A stretch of 63,455 nucleotides of DNA from Treponema sp. (lineage in GTDB: Bacteria > Spirochaetota > Spirochaetia > Treponematales > Breznakiellaceae): positions 1 to 63,455 of the forward strand of contig WRIB01000004.1 in assembly GCA_009782955.1 (NCBI GenBank). The letters run 5' to 3'. Below the pieces are notes generated by a model. It was not told where the DNA came from. It saw nothing but the letters and a program-made list of their open reading frames with translations, and did not search any database. Numbering within the stretch: the first letter of the stretch is position 1; the number at the start of each line of letters is the position of its first letter. Below are positions 26,837-36,696 of the stretch, one piece after another. The translations under genes were made by a program, and so were the position numbers.

Positions 26837-29505
26837 TGAATATGCTATACACCATGATTATTTACCCCATCACCCAAATAATTGAATTTGTTTTTGTATT
26901 TTCCCAAAATCTTTTTAAAGAACCAGGGGTGTCGATTATTTGCGTATCGGGAGTAATCAGCTTATTATGCCTGCCGTTGTATCTGGTAGCGGAAGGCTGG
27001 CAGAAAACTGAACGGGATATTCAAAAAAGGCTTGCACCCAAACTGGCAAAAATAAAAGCTGTTTTTAAAGGCGACGAACGATATATGGTTGTATCGGCCT
27101 ATTACCGGCAGGTTCATTATCATCCGGTATACGCAATGCGCAGTACCTTCGGACTGTTTATTCAAATTCCATTTTTTATTGCCGCCTATTCATATCTTTC
27201 GCATTTGGAAGCATTGCGGGGAGCATCTTTTTTCTTTATTAAAGACTTAGGCAAACCCGATATGCTCTTGCCCATAGCAGAGGGGATAAATCTGCTCCCT
27301 GTTTTAATGACGCTGATAAACTGTACGGCAGGTGCATTATATACACAGGGACTTCAAATAAAAGACAAAATCCAGGTATATGGAATATCGCTTGTATTTT
27401 TTGTACTGCTGTATAATTCCCCATCCGGACTGGTTTTATATTGGACAATAAACAATGTATTTTCGCTTGTAAAAAACGGATACCTAAAACTTCCATTCAA
27501 AAAAAAGCGCCTCTTGTTATGTTCAGCCATTTCAATTTCTGCATTATTATTGGCATATTATACATTGTTTATTCTTCATGGCAACCCAAGGGTCAGAACT
27601 CTTATTACTGCTTTGTCGACAGCGGCTGGAATAGCGCCATGGATAATTAGTCCCCTAACCGGCCTGGCAAAAAAAATAAAAAGAATTCCTTGGAAATCAA
27701 AAGAATCAATATCCCTTTTTATATTTTCGATCCTTATTCTTTGGGCGGCAACAGGAATTTTTCTTCCTTCCATGCTTATCGGCTCTTCTCCACAGGAATT
27801 TTCCTATGTTGACAATATTAGATCACCGCTTTTTTTTGTTTTCAATGCCGCTGTTCAAGCATTTGGGCTCTTTATCCTTTGGCCCTTAATGATATATTTC
27901 CTTTCGCCGGAAAAAATAAAAAAAATGGCAGCGCTGTCAGTAACAATCATTTCTTTTTCCGCTCTGTGTAATATTTTTATTTTCCCGGGAAATTATGGGC
28001 CCATTTCCAATAATTTGGTGTTCGCCGGAATGGTATCTTATAATATACGGGAAATCCTTGTAAATACATCCGTTTTGGCTGTCTTATCCGTTATCATTTT
28101 TTTGCTCTATATTAAGGGAGGCAGAAAAATATTATCTTTTTTTACAATAACTTTGTTTGCTGCCCTTATTTCTTTTTCTTTTAAAACAATTTACGCTATT
28201 AATGCAGAATTCCATAAACTTTCCGAGTTTTACGCAAAGGAAGATCATAAAACGGATAAACCAATTGCTCCAATATTTCAATTATCCAAAACAGGTAAAA
28301 ATGTTTTAGTTATTATGCTTGATATGGCCGCCAGCGTTTTTGTCCCCTACATATTCGAAGAAAGTCCCGAGTTAACAAAAAAGTATGAAGGATTTATTTA
28401 TTATCCAAATACGGTTACCTTTAACGGATGGACAAAATACGGCGCCCCTCCCATTTTTGGCGGCTATGAATATACTCCGCAGGGATTAAATAACCGCCCG
28501 GATGTTTCCTTGACAGAAAAAATAAACGAAGCTCTTTTGTTAATGCCAAAACTTTTTACCGCTTTCGGGTTTTCCGTTACGGTATCAGATCCTGCCTATG
28601 CCGATGACAATTGGATTCCTGATTTGCGTATTTACGACGATTTAAAAAACACTTCTACCCGGATCACTGACGGGGTTTTTACAGATCTGTGGCTAACAAG
28701 GAACAATATAGTTTTACCCAAGCTCAGCGAAACGCTAAAACGGAATATTTTATGGTACGCCATATTTCGGGAAGTTCCTCTTGCATTTCGACAGGGCATA
28801 TATTACCGTGGTTCATGGTGCGCCCCATTTTCTGAAAATAGAATGCGTTCATTCTTAAATGGCTATGCCGTACTTGATTTTTTAAATGAATTAACCGGTT
28901 TTGAACCGGAAAAAGATAATTCTGCTGTTTTTATTACAAATAATACTACCCATGAAAAAATATTTCTACAGGAACCTTTTTATAAACCGCAGCTTTCTGT
29001 AACCGGTTATGGGGACAGCCGATTTGGAAAAGAAGACTGGTACCATGCCAATGCGGCAGCAATAAAACGTCTATCCGAATATTTTGACTTCCTTAAAATT
29101 CACGGTGTATACGATAACACCAGAATTATTCTTGTTTCTGACCATGCGGTCCTGGATAACTCTTTTGTCACAAAGACTAATTTGCCTTTTCATGTTGATC
29201 AATTTAATTCATTTTTATTTATTAAGGATTTTTATGCAAAGGATGAATTTAAAACCGACATGTCCTTTATGTCAACTGCCGACGTCCCCTCTTTAGCCAT
29301 GAAAGAACTAATCGAAAACCCGGTCAATCCATTTACCGGCAGGGCGGTTACAACTAATCAAAAAAATGAGCCCCTTTTAATTCTAATTGACAGGGGGCAA
29401 AGCAAAAATTCTGCCGAGATCGACCTTAATCCCCATAATACTTTTTATGTACACGATAATATTTTTGAAGAAAAGAACTGGAACAGGCCAAAAAAAATAC
29501 CATGA
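26836..29505 (+). CDS. YidC/Oxa1-like membrane domain fused to alkaline-phosphatase-superfamily domain (copy 2)
   Basis: An 889-residue paralogue of the product at 21625, same architecture. The start chosen is ATG 26836 (TAATG with the GH stop). An upstream ATG at 26785 would add 17 residues from inside the GH gene. The YidC-like part is closely similar to copy 1 over residues 25-125 (FKGDERYMVVSAYYRQ, FIQIPFFIAAYSYLS, YNSPSGLVLYWTINN), again with Ser (S42) at the groove Arg position. The AP domain keeps IMLDMAASVFVPYIFEESPEL, the Thr in WTKYGAPPIFGG, TTHE, YHANAAAIK and LVSDHA. The polar regions differ more, so the copies probably have different substrates. Confidence 0.75.
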   Translation: MNMLYTMIIYPITQIIEFVFVFSQNLFKEPGVSIICVSGVISLLCLPLYLVAEGWQKTERDIQKRLAPKLAKIKAVFKGDERYMVVSAYYRQVHYHPVYAMRSTFGLFIQIPFFIAAYSYLSHLEALRGASFFFIKDLGKPDMLLPIAEGINLLPVLMTLINCTAGALYTQGLQIKDKIQVYGISLVFFVLLYNSPSGLVLYWTINNVFSLVKNGYLKLPFKKKRLLLCSAISISALLLAYYTLFILHGNPRVRTLITALSTAAGIAPWIISPLTGLAKKIKRIPWKSKESISLFIFSILILWAATGIFLPSMLIGSSPQEFSYVDNIRSPLFFVFNAAVQAFGLFILWPLMIYFLSPEKIKKMAALSVTIISFSALCNIFIFPGNYGPISNNLVFAGMVSYNIREILVNTSVLAVLSVIIFLLYIKGGRKILSFFTITLFAALISFSFKTIYAINAEFHKLSEFYAKEDHKTDKPIAPIFQLSKTGKNVLVIMLDMAASVFVPYIFEESPELTKKYEGFIYYPNTVTFNGWTKYGAPPIFGGYEYTPQGLNNRPDVSLTEKINEALLLMPKLFTAFGFSVTVSDPAYADDNWIPDLRIYDDLKNTSTRITDGVFTDLWLTRNNIVLPKLSETLKRNILWYAIFREVPLAFRQGIYYRGSWCAPFSENRMRSFLNGYAVLDFLNELTGFEPEKDNSAVFITNNTTHEKIFLQEPFYKPQLSVTGYGDSRFGKEDWYHANAAAIKRLSEYFDFLKIHGVYDNTRIILVSDHAVLDNSFVTKTNLPFHVDQFNSFLFIKDFYAKDEFKTDMSFMSTADVPSLAMKELIENPVNPFTGRAVTTNQKNEPLLILIDRGQSKNSAEIDLNPHNTFYVHDNIFEEKNWNRPKKIP

Positions 29506-30578
29506 CCATCTGCGTTGACTGCAGGATGATAAATGCCAGCGGCATTGGCGTATACCTAAGAGAATGTCTGCCATTCCTGCTTAAATCGGCAAACAGTTTT
29601 CTGCTGCTTGGCGATGCTGATATTCTGAAAAGCTTTAAAAAAAATGTGGAAAATACGGTTATTATTGGCTGTAACATAAAGCCTTTTTCAGCGGGAGAAT
29701 TATTTTTTTTTCCTAAACAGATTGCAAAGCATATTAACACCGCCGGCTGCTATTATTCCCCCTTTTTTAACATCCCGAAGGGCATAAAAATTCCCGTTTT
29801 TACAACTATCCATGATATTATTTTTCCTGATTTGCCGGAACTTACATCCCGCCTTGGTCTTGCGGCACGAATGTGGTTTTACCGCCGCGCATTCAGGCAT
29901 TCCAAAAAAATTTTTACCGTTTCTGAATTTTCAAAATCACGGATAAAACACTATTCTAAAAACTTCGCGCCGGTTATCGTAACCCATAGCGCAATTCAAC
30001 CGCACTTTTTGAAATATAGAAAAGAAAATATCAATATCAAAAAAAAAGAGCATATCATCTTCATTGGCAATGTAAAACAACACAAAGGCCTTAATTATCT
30101 GCTTGAGGCTTTTTGTTTAGCCAAATCGGAGGGGCTGCCGCATCAGCTTGTTATTATCGGAAGCAAAGACAACTTCCGAACTGTTGATAATACTATTATA
30201 AAAAAAATAAACTCCCTTGACCCCGAGGCGGTTCAATTTACCGGTTTTATTTCCGGCGAAAAACTGATGGACTGCCTGTCCGCCGCTGTCCTTCTTGTTC
30301 AGCCCTCACTTTACGAGGGTTTTGGGCTTCCTCCTTTAGAGTCAATGATCCTGGGCACACAGGCTTTGATTTCCGATATTCCCGTTTTTAAAGAAATTTA
30401 TAAAGACTTTCCTGTTATGTTTTTTCGTGCCGGGGACACGGATGATCTAAAAGAAAAACTCCTATCCATCCTGTGCAACAAAAAACCAGGGAGAATAAAA
30501 CTACCGGAAGATTTGAAAAAACGGTATACCTTTGAAAAAACTTCAAAAATAGTTCTTGCCCATCTGGAAGATAAATGA
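29502..30578 (+). CDS. GT4-family glycosyltransferase
   Basis: A GT-B enzyme of 358 residues. It begins TICVDCRMINASGIGVYLREC, the glycine loop of GT4 mannosyltransferase-like enzymes. The donor half has IIFIGNVKQHKGLNYLLEAF and VQPSLYEGFGLPPLESMILG with the E(x7)E motif, followed by ALISDIPVFKEI. The start overlaps the preceding YidC-AP gene by 4 nt and its end overlaps the next GT4 gene by 4 nt. The exact sugar is unknown. Confidence 0.9.
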   Translation: MTICVDCRMINASGIGVYLRECLPFLLKSANSFLLLGDADILKSFKKNVENTVIIGCNIKPFSAGELFFFPKQIAKHINTAGCYYSPFFNIPKGIKIPVFTTIHDIIFPDLPELTSRLGLAARMWFYRRAFRHSKKIFTVSEFSKSRIKHYSKNFAPVIVTHSAIQPHFLKYRKENINIKKKEHIIFIGNVKQHKGLNYLLEAFCLAKSEGLPHQLVIIGSKDNFRTVDNTIIKKINSLDPEAVQFTGFISGEKLMDCLSAAVLLVQPSLYEGFGLPPLESMILGTQALISDIPVFKEIYKDFPVMFFRAGDTDDLKEKLLSILCNKKPGRIKLPEDLKKRYTFEKTSKIVLAHLEDK

Positions 30579-31678
30579 AAGTTGCCATAATTCATTACTG
30601 GCTTGTTACAATGCGGGGCGGCGAAAAGATGCTCGAAGCCCTCCTTGAGCTTTTTCCTGAGGCCGATATTTTTACCCATGTATACGATCCTTCGTCAATT
30701 TCGGATTTAATCAATTCGCATAGCATATATACATCGGGCATACAAAAATTTCCTTTTGCAAAAAAATTCTATCAGAAGTACCTGTCATTTATGCCAAAAG
30801 CTCTTGATTCATTCAATATACAAAACTATGATCTTGTCATTTCCAGCGAAGCCGGTCCGGCAAAAGGCGTGGTGCCCAACCCGGACGCTTTCCACCTATG
30901 TTACTGCCACAGTCCCATGCGTTACATCTGGGATATGTACCATGAATATCATAAAAGGGCTGGTTTCTTTACCCGTTTTTTTATGAAACGCCTAATTCCC
31001 CGGCTGCGTCTGTGGGATGTTTGTTCTGCAAACCTTGTAGATCGCTTTATTACCAACTCAACATATTCGGCCGGCCGAATAAAACGATATTATAACCGGG
31101 ATGCGGCAGTGGTTTACGGACCGGCTTCCATTGAAAAATATCTTTCTGTTCCTAGAAACGCAGGCGAATATTATCTTCTTGCAGGGCAGATTACCGAATA
31201 CAAAAGAGCCGATATTGCCATTGAAGCTTGTGCAGTTTCGGGAAGAAAGCTTGTGGTGGCAGGAAGCGGAATGTCAAAAAAAGACATTCGCCGCTGGGAA
31301 AAAACAGGTGTCATTAGTTTCAGGGACAGGGTTTCAGACGCGGAGCTTATCTCTCTTTTTTCAGGGGCGCGGGCGCTGATTTTTCCAGGTATAGAAGACA
31401 TGGGCCTTATTCCCATCGAAGCCAATGCGGCTGGCTGCCCGGTAATTGCGTATGGAAAAGGCGGAGTTCTTGACACTATAAAGGACGGCATTACGGGTAT
31501 TTTCTTTTATGAACAGACTCCTGTTTCCCTTATAAAAGCAATAGATCGCTTTGAGGCAGCGGAAAAAGAAATGGCCTTTAGCCGCCGGGAACAATTTTCG
31601 GATCATGTACGGCAGTTTTCGAAGGAAGCGTTTAAAGAAAGGGTCCTAAAAATTATCGAAGAACGGAAACGAATTTAA
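30575..31678 (+). CDS. GT4-family glycosyltransferase (WbaZ-like)
   Basis: A 367-residue GT-B enzyme beginning KVAIIHYWLVTMRGGEKMLEAL. CYCHSPMRYIWDMYHEYH near residues 109-126 is a block typical of mannosyltransferases of the WbaZ/MtfB type. The donor domain has VVAGSGMSKKDIRRWE and LIFPGIEDMGLIPIEANAAG with the E(x7)E motif. It ends the glycosyltransferase series, and a 44-nt gap with its own promoter follows. Mannosyl transfer is a family-level guess. Confidence 0.85.
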   Translation: MKVAIIHYWLVTMRGGEKMLEALLELFPEADIFTHVYDPSSISDLINSHSIYTSGIQKFPFAKKFYQKYLSFMPKALDSFNIQNYDLVISSEAGPAKGVVPNPDAFHLCYCHSPMRYIWDMYHEYHKRAGFFTRFFMKRLIPRLRLWDVCSANLVDRFITNSTYSAGRIKRYYNRDAAVVYGPASIEKYLSVPRNAGEYYLLAGQITEYKRADIAIEACAVSGRKLVVAGSGMSKKDIRRWEKTGVISFRDRVSDAELISLFSGARALIFPGIEDMGLIPIEANAAGCPVIAYGKGGVLDTIKDGITGIFFYEQTPVSLIKAIDRFEAAEKEMAFSRREQFSDHVRQFSKEAFKERVLKIIEERKRI

Positions 31679-31683
31679 TGCCA

Positions 31684-31722
31684 GGGTTGATACAACCCCA
31701 AAATGATGCATAAAATCATTGT
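31684..31722 (+). promoter_or_regulatory. Promoter with two inverted repeats, before the outer-membrane barrel gene
   Basis: TTGATA (31687-31692) and TAAAAT (31711-31716) are spaced by 18 nt, and the ATG lies 6 nt after the -10. A perfect inverted repeat GGGTTG-ATA-CAACCC (31684-31698) overlaps the -35. A second, AATGAT-N7-ATCATT (31702-31720), contains the -10. No Shine-Dalgarno is visible, so the transcript may be leaderless and repressor-controlled. Confidence 0.5.
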
Positions 31723-33432
31723 ATGTTAAAGTTTTGTTTCAGTAAGCCCACAATAAACCTCATAATGATTATTTTCTTCCTGCCATTACCTTTGTTTTCG
31801 CTTCCTCCTCAAGAAATTCTCCATCCCGGCGACTGGTCTTACGATGCCCTGGCCATCCTTTCCCGGGAACAGGGAAAAGTCTTCTTCGCGGATTCCCGGA
31901 TCACCGTAGCTGAGATGGAAAACTACCTCGCACAAATTGACGTGGATTCCCTGTCAGAAAGCGCTCTTGTCATTTATGATCGCCTGTCGGTATATCTAAA
32001 ATCAGACCATTGGGCATCATTTAGATCCGACGTTATTTACGGCTGGGTGGATCTTGTTGTACAGCCGGAACTGTATTTAAAAACCAATGAACTTGTTCCA
32101 TGGATTTACAACGACCATTCCCGAAATCCAATAATCCTGCTGCCGGTAGGATTTTCCATTGGCCCATGGATTACCGCCGGAATGGAACTTAACATCGGTC
32201 AAAATGAATACGCTGCAACCCTCCATAAGAATCATATTAATATACCCTGGGACCCGGTACCTCAGTTTGATATACATTTTCCAAAACGGGCCTATGTAAG
32301 TGCCGGTGTCCCCATTGGAGAAGCATCGGGAATTAATTTTTCTATAGGTCAGGGGGACAATTTTTTTGGGAAAACCCGCACAGGCAGCGTTATTGTATCC
32401 GAATTCCTGGAAAGAGTTGTCTATGCCCAGGCTTCTGTTTATTCACCCGTTTTTAAGTACACCGCCCAGGTACTCCAGTACGAAGTAAATAAATACCACT
32501 ATATGCACTATCTCCAGTTAAAGCCCCACAGAACTTTTTCCGTATCCCTTGCCGAGGGGGTACTGGTAAACGCCCCCCTGGAACTCCGTTTCCTTAATCC
32601 CTTTACAATCTTTCACAGCTACGAAGGTTATAAAACATACGGCAATTACAACGAAGAACTGGGAAATGATCCAATGATGTACGATCAAAACGGGCATTCC
32701 CGCATTGGGTCCTATTTGGGAATCAAACTGGAATGGCAGCCATTTCGTTACACGCGTTTCTACGGCCTCTTTGTTATGGATGTACTTGATCCTCCGGTAA
32801 AGAAAAAAAACTATATGGGGAACCTGTACCCCGATGCAGTTGGGTTTCAGGCCGGTGCGGAATTTTCCATGCCGGCAAATGGGGGGTACTGGGAATTCGG
32901 CGTTGAAAGTGTTTATACCTGCCCCTATTTGTATATTATGTGGGACAAGGGATGGTCTTTTTATAAAGAAGTCCCTGAACTGGACATAATGAAAAACCCT
33001 CCCCTCCGTTATTGGACGGGAACGCCCTTTGGTCCGGATACCATTGCAGGTGTTATCTGGGCGGGATTCAGGGCTTCGTCGGGATGGTATGGAGGTTTGT
33101 CGTTTGAAATTACAGCGCAGGGGGAGAGATCTGGATTAAGCGTTTTTGACTGGTATGACGATGATGACAGCAACTATCGATCAAGCAACAAAGTGAACAA
33201 TGTTACGGTTCCTCCTACAGGAATACCGGTCTTTACCTATACCACAAGGGCCCGTTTTGAATATTCTCCCGCTAAATGGCTTAGTTTTGCCATTCAGCCC
33301 GGATATAGAGCTGCCGTCAATGCGGGGGCCGGGCCGGGCCGGATTGTTCCCAACGCTCTGCGGGAAGAAGGCCGGATAGAGCATAGCTTTGAATTCGTTC
33401 TCTCTCTGCGTTTTCAGCCGTTGCTTAAATAA
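31723..33432 (+). CDS. Wzi-like outer-membrane capsule assembly protein (first)
   Basis: A 569-residue exported protein. A hydrophobic signal segment (about residues 12-27) is followed by a Wzi-type N-terminal region (HPGDWSYDALAILSREQG ... SRITVAEMENYLAQI). A long stretch of alternating aromatic and polar strands ending in SFEFVLSLRFQPLLK gives the aromatic, strand-like C-terminus expected of outer-membrane barrels. Wzi-family proteins bind or help anchor exported capsule. It follows the glycosyltransferases and has its own candidate promoter. Family assignment rests on the N-terminal pattern and architecture. Confidence 0.65.
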   Translation: MLKFCFSKPTINLIMIIFFLPLPLFSLPPQEILHPGDWSYDALAILSREQGKVFFADSRITVAEMENYLAQIDVDSLSESALVIYDRLSVYLKSDHWASFRSDVIYGWVDLVVQPELYLKTNELVPWIYNDHSRNPIILLPVGFSIGPWITAGMELNIGQNEYAATLHKNHINIPWDPVPQFDIHFPKRAYVSAGVPIGEASGINFSIGQGDNFFGKTRTGSVIVSEFLERVVYAQASVYSPVFKYTAQVLQYEVNKYHYMHYLQLKPHRTFSVSLAEGVLVNAPLELRFLNPFTIFHSYEGYKTYGNYNEELGNDPMMYDQNGHSRIGSYLGIKLEWQPFRYTRFYGLFVMDVLDPPVKKKNYMGNLYPDAVGFQAGAEFSMPANGGYWEFGVESVYTCPYLYIMWDKGWSFYKEVPELDIMKNPPLRYWTGTPFGPDTIAGVIWAGFRASSGWYGGLSFEITAQGERSGLSVFDWYDDDDSNYRSSNKVNNVTVPPTGIPVFTYTTRARFEYSPAKWLSFAIQPGYRAAVNAGAGPGRIVPNALREEGRIEHSFEFVLSLRFQPLLK

Positions 33433-33497
33433 CTGTTCAAAACCAAGAAAAATTTAGAAGAAACAATAAATAAAATTATTACATTAGGAGAAAGTTT

Positions 33498-35231
33498 TTG
33501 AAAAAAGAAATCCGAATCCTTTCCAAAACTTCAGTTTTTGGAGAAGCAAAATTAGTTTTATGGAAAAAACCCTGCATGCTTATGCTGTTTTTTATTCTTG
33601 GCCTGCCGCTTATGTTTGTTATTCCCGCCGGCAGCCTGCATGCTCAAACGTCCCGGGCGATTCACGAACCAAACAGTGAAATTTACAAAGACATAGATCG
33701 CTGGTATGTCCAAGGTTACATCCGGGAGTTTCTGCCTCTTATTCGTCCGTATCCAATTACATTGATCGAAAAAATCCTTGACGAAGTAATATTGAATGGC
33801 GATACAGAGGCACAGCAAAAAGCGGGTTCGTACAGGAAATATTTTATGCCGCCTTCAAGGTTTATACATTTTGGTGCATCGGCATTTATGCAGGGAAAAA
33901 ATAAAGAAAACGGATTTCTCGGGATGGTATCTGCTGACGGCACAGCCCGTATTACCGAACTCTTAAGCGCCAGCTTTAATTTAACAATACTTGGCATGAC
34001 GGATTTGAAAGGGGAACGATTCAATGTTCCGGGAACGTATTCCCTGTATTCAGACAAGATAGATGATATTTCAAATATAGGAGCCCTGGAATTACTGCCT
34101 GTCTGGACTTCATTAATGGCCCTTGGAAACAGCGGTGTGTATTTTCAGGCAGGCCTTGCCCGTACATCTTTCGGCCCTTTCTACGACAATGGTATTATTG
34201 TCGGCCCCCAGGTTCCCAGAGCCGGTCATTTTAGTTTTGTTTTTTATAGGCCAAAATGGTCATATGAAGTGCTTTTTCAGAGCATAATAGCCACAGACGA
34301 CTTTGGTAAGGGACAATATTCCGACAAGTATAACGTAATACATGCCATAAATTTCAGGCCCTTCATAAATCTGGAAACGGGATTTATACAAACCATAACA
34401 TTTGGGGGCCGCCTTGAACCCATGTATTTTGTACCGTTCACGTTCCTCTTTGCATCCCAATCAATGGGTGGTTTTTATGATAATGCGTTTATGGGCCTTT
34501 ATGTGCGCTGGCGGCCTTTTGATACATTTTTAACACAAGCCAATGTCTATGCTGACGATATTAGCTTTAACGGACTTTTTTCCGGAGAAACCAGATTCAA
34601 GATTGCCCTTGAAGGAGGACTTTCCTGGGTGCCAAGAAGCGGCGTTCTTTCAAGCTTGGATTTTGACTATACAGCGGTTTTTCCTTATACATATACTCAT
34701 TGGCACAGGCCAAATAATGATCGCTATGATCCCGGTAAGCCAAATTATTTGAATTACACCCACATGGGCAGGAATATCGGCCCCGATCTTGAACCGAATT
34801 CCGACAGGTTTTCCCTAAGAACAAACTGGAAAACCATTCCGGATATCGATCTAAACTTGTCTCTATATTTAACCCGCCACGGTAATTCATCAGAGGGATT
34901 TATTGACAGCGCTTCAAAAAACCCCGGCGATGGTTCAATTTTTGATGATGGAACTGATGATTCCGGATTTGACTGGGATAACAAAGATGGTCCGCTCGAT
35001 TTTAATCCCCGGTCAAATCTTTTTTTACTTACCCAGAACACTCTTGATACACGTCTTGGAGGAACAATAGGCATAAGCTGGGCAATCCCGGGTCCCGTTG
35101 GCGTTGTTTTTAAATTGATGGGCGAATACGGCCTTCAATACGGCTGGAACCGCAGCGTTGACCGAAAGATTAAACCGGGCAATAATGGCTTTGATCAATA
35201 TTGGAGCATTGGAGGAATGTTAAGCTGGTAA
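33498..35231 (+). CDS. Outer-membrane beta-barrel protein, Wzi-like (second)
   Basis: A 577-residue protein with TTG start at 33498 behind a clear Shine-Dalgarno (AGGAGAAA, 33485-33492). A signal peptide spans about residues 28-50 (ending SLHAQ). The mature part begins HEPNSEIYKDIDRWYVQGYI, like the Wzi N-terminal helix region, then runs as aromatic-rich barrel strands. GLARTSFGPFYDNGIIVGPQ resembles the conserved block of Wzi-like barrels. The C-terminus ends in YWSIGGMLSW, consistent with a barrel sorting strand. It is 65 nt from the first barrel gene, and the two may handle different glycans. Confidence 0.6.
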   Translation: MKKEIRILSKTSVFGEAKLVLWKKPCMLMLFFILGLPLMFVIPAGSLHAQTSRAIHEPNSEIYKDIDRWYVQGYIREFLPLIRPYPITLIEKILDEVILNGDTEAQQKAGSYRKYFMPPSRFIHFGASAFMQGKNKENGFLGMVSADGTARITELLSASFNLTILGMTDLKGERFNVPGTYSLYSDKIDDISNIGALELLPVWTSLMALGNSGVYFQAGLARTSFGPFYDNGIIVGPQVPRAGHFSFVFYRPKWSYEVLFQSIIATDDFGKGQYSDKYNVIHAINFRPFINLETGFIQTITFGGRLEPMYFVPFTFLFASQSMGGFYDNAFMGLYVRWRPFDTFLTQANVYADDISFNGLFSGETRFKIALEGGLSWVPRSGVLSSLDFDYTAVFPYTYTHWHRPNNDRYDPGKPNYLNYTHMGRNIGPDLEPNSDRFSLRTNWKTIPDIDLNLSLYLTRHGNSSEGFIDSASKNPGDGSIFDDGTDDSGFDWDNKDGPLDFNPRSNLFLLTQNTLDTRLGGTIGISWAIPGPVGVVFKLMGEYGLQYGWNRSVDRKIKPGNNGFDQYWSIGGMLSW

Positions 35232-35256
35232 TTACCGGCAAAGAACAAAGTATAAA

Positions 35257-36696
35257 ATGATCCTGGACGAATTCGAAAACTGGTACCGAGAGCGGTATCG
35301 CAGAACCAGTTCTTCCCTTACCACCTCCTTCCTTATTCTGGCGGACATGATTTCGATTATGCTCTGTATTGGCGGCGGTTTTTTTCTGATTCGGATTTTT
35401 TACGGAGGCATCTCCTTTTATTCCTTTGTAACCTACTGGCCCTACCTTCCTGCCTTTATTGTAATCTTTCTTATTTACAATCTTTATCCTGGCACATCCC
35501 TGGCGCCGGCGGAAGAACTGCGGCGGATTACCTATTCTTCGCTCATCGTCCACACAGGAATCATTTTGTCCCGGTTTATTTACTATCTGGAATTTGACAC
35601 GGTCTCGGCAGCTTTTTCTGTCAGTTTTGTTTTTTCTATTATGGGGCTTTTGGCGGGCCGCTCGGTGATGCGCCGCTTCCTGTCTGTTACTGGCTTGGGA
35701 GGCATTCCGGCGGTAATCTACGGCGCGGGGTATACGGGCCGGGCTGTGGTGGACCGGCTGTTGGCAAGCAAATATGCCGGTTATATACCAGTACTGATCC
35801 TCGATGACGATATTGAAAAGGGCAGCGAATACCGGGGGATTCCAATTATTAACGATACAAAATTAGGACCGGAAATTGTCCGGCGTTTTAATATCAAAAT
35901 GGCCATTGTCGCCATGCCTTCCCTTTCCCAGCGGCCGTTAAAAAATCTTATCAGCTATTCTGTTTCAGCCTTCCGTTACAATGTCTTGATCCCCGATATT
36001 TTTTCTATTACCAACATTTGGATGAGCGTCCGGGATTTCGGCGGTATTCTGGGATTCGCCACCAGCCACCGGCTTAATATGTTCTGGAATTTATGGATAA
36101 AACGCCTTATGGATTTGAGTATCACCCTGATCGGAAGCATCATCCTTTTTCCCCTGCTGTTGTGCATCGTGTTACTCATCAAAGTCAGCTCCCCCGGCCC
36201 GGTTCTGTACAGCCAGGAAAGAATAGGCCAAAAAGGAAAAACCTTCCGGACCTATAAATTCCGCTCCATGGTGTCCGATGCGGATGAAAGACTAAAGGAG
36301 CTTCTGGCTCAGGACAAAAGGGCCAGGGAAGAGTGGGAACAAAATCAAAAATTAAAAAATGACCCCCGAATCACCTTGATAGGAAAATTGCTCCGCAAAA
36401 CCAGTCTGGACGAGATTCCCCAGTTTATTAATGTTCTGCGCGGAGAAATGAGCCTTATCGGTCCCCGGCCTATCGTAAAGGCCGAAATAAAAAAATACGG
36501 CAGTGATTTTCAGCGGATTTTTTCGATCAAGCCCGGCCTTACCGGGCTATGGCAGGTTTCGGGACGATCCGACACAAATTACACGGACCGCGTTTCCTTT
36601 GACACCTATTATCTGCAGAGCTGGTCGGTATGGCTCGATATTTGGATCATCGGGAAAACCATGGGCGTAATACTGCGGGGAAACGGAGCATACTAA
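35257..36696 (+). CDS. Polyprenyl-phosphate sugar-1-phosphate transferase (WbaP-like)
   Basis: The initiating enzyme: transfers a sugar-1-phosphate from UDP-sugar to undecaprenyl phosphate. At 479 residues it has four or five N-terminal membrane helices (about 20-140), a Rossmann-like middle ([18 protein letters not shown] near 147-164) and a further membrane helix near 285-310. The catalytic C-terminal domain has [43 protein letters not shown] and IGPRPI. This three-part layout is the WbaP type rather than the PglC type. Galactose or glucose as first sugar cannot be decided. Confidence 0.92.
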   Translation: MILDEFENWYRERYRRTSSSLTTSFLILADMISIMLCIGGGFFLIRIFYGGISFYSFVTYWPYLPAFIVIFLIYNLYPGTSLAPAEELRRITYSSLIVHTGIILSRFIYYLEFDTVSAAFSVSFVFSIMGLLAGRSVMRRFLSVTGLGGIPAVIYGAGYTGRAVVDRLLASKYAGYIPVLILDDDIEKGSEYRGIPIINDTKLGPEIVRRFNIKMAIVAMPSLSQRPLKNLISYSVSAFRYNVLIPDIFSITNIWMSVRDFGGILGFATSHRLNMFWNLWIKRLMDLSITLIGSIILFPLLLCIVLLIKVSSPGPVLYSQERIGQKGKTFRTYKFRSMVSDADERLKELLAQDKRAREEWEQNQKLKNDPRITLIGKLLRKTSLDEIPQFINVLRGEMSLIGPRPIVKAEIKKYGSDFQRIFSIKPGLTGLWQVSGRSDTNYTDRVSFDTYYLQSWSVWLDIWIIGKTMGVILRGNGAY

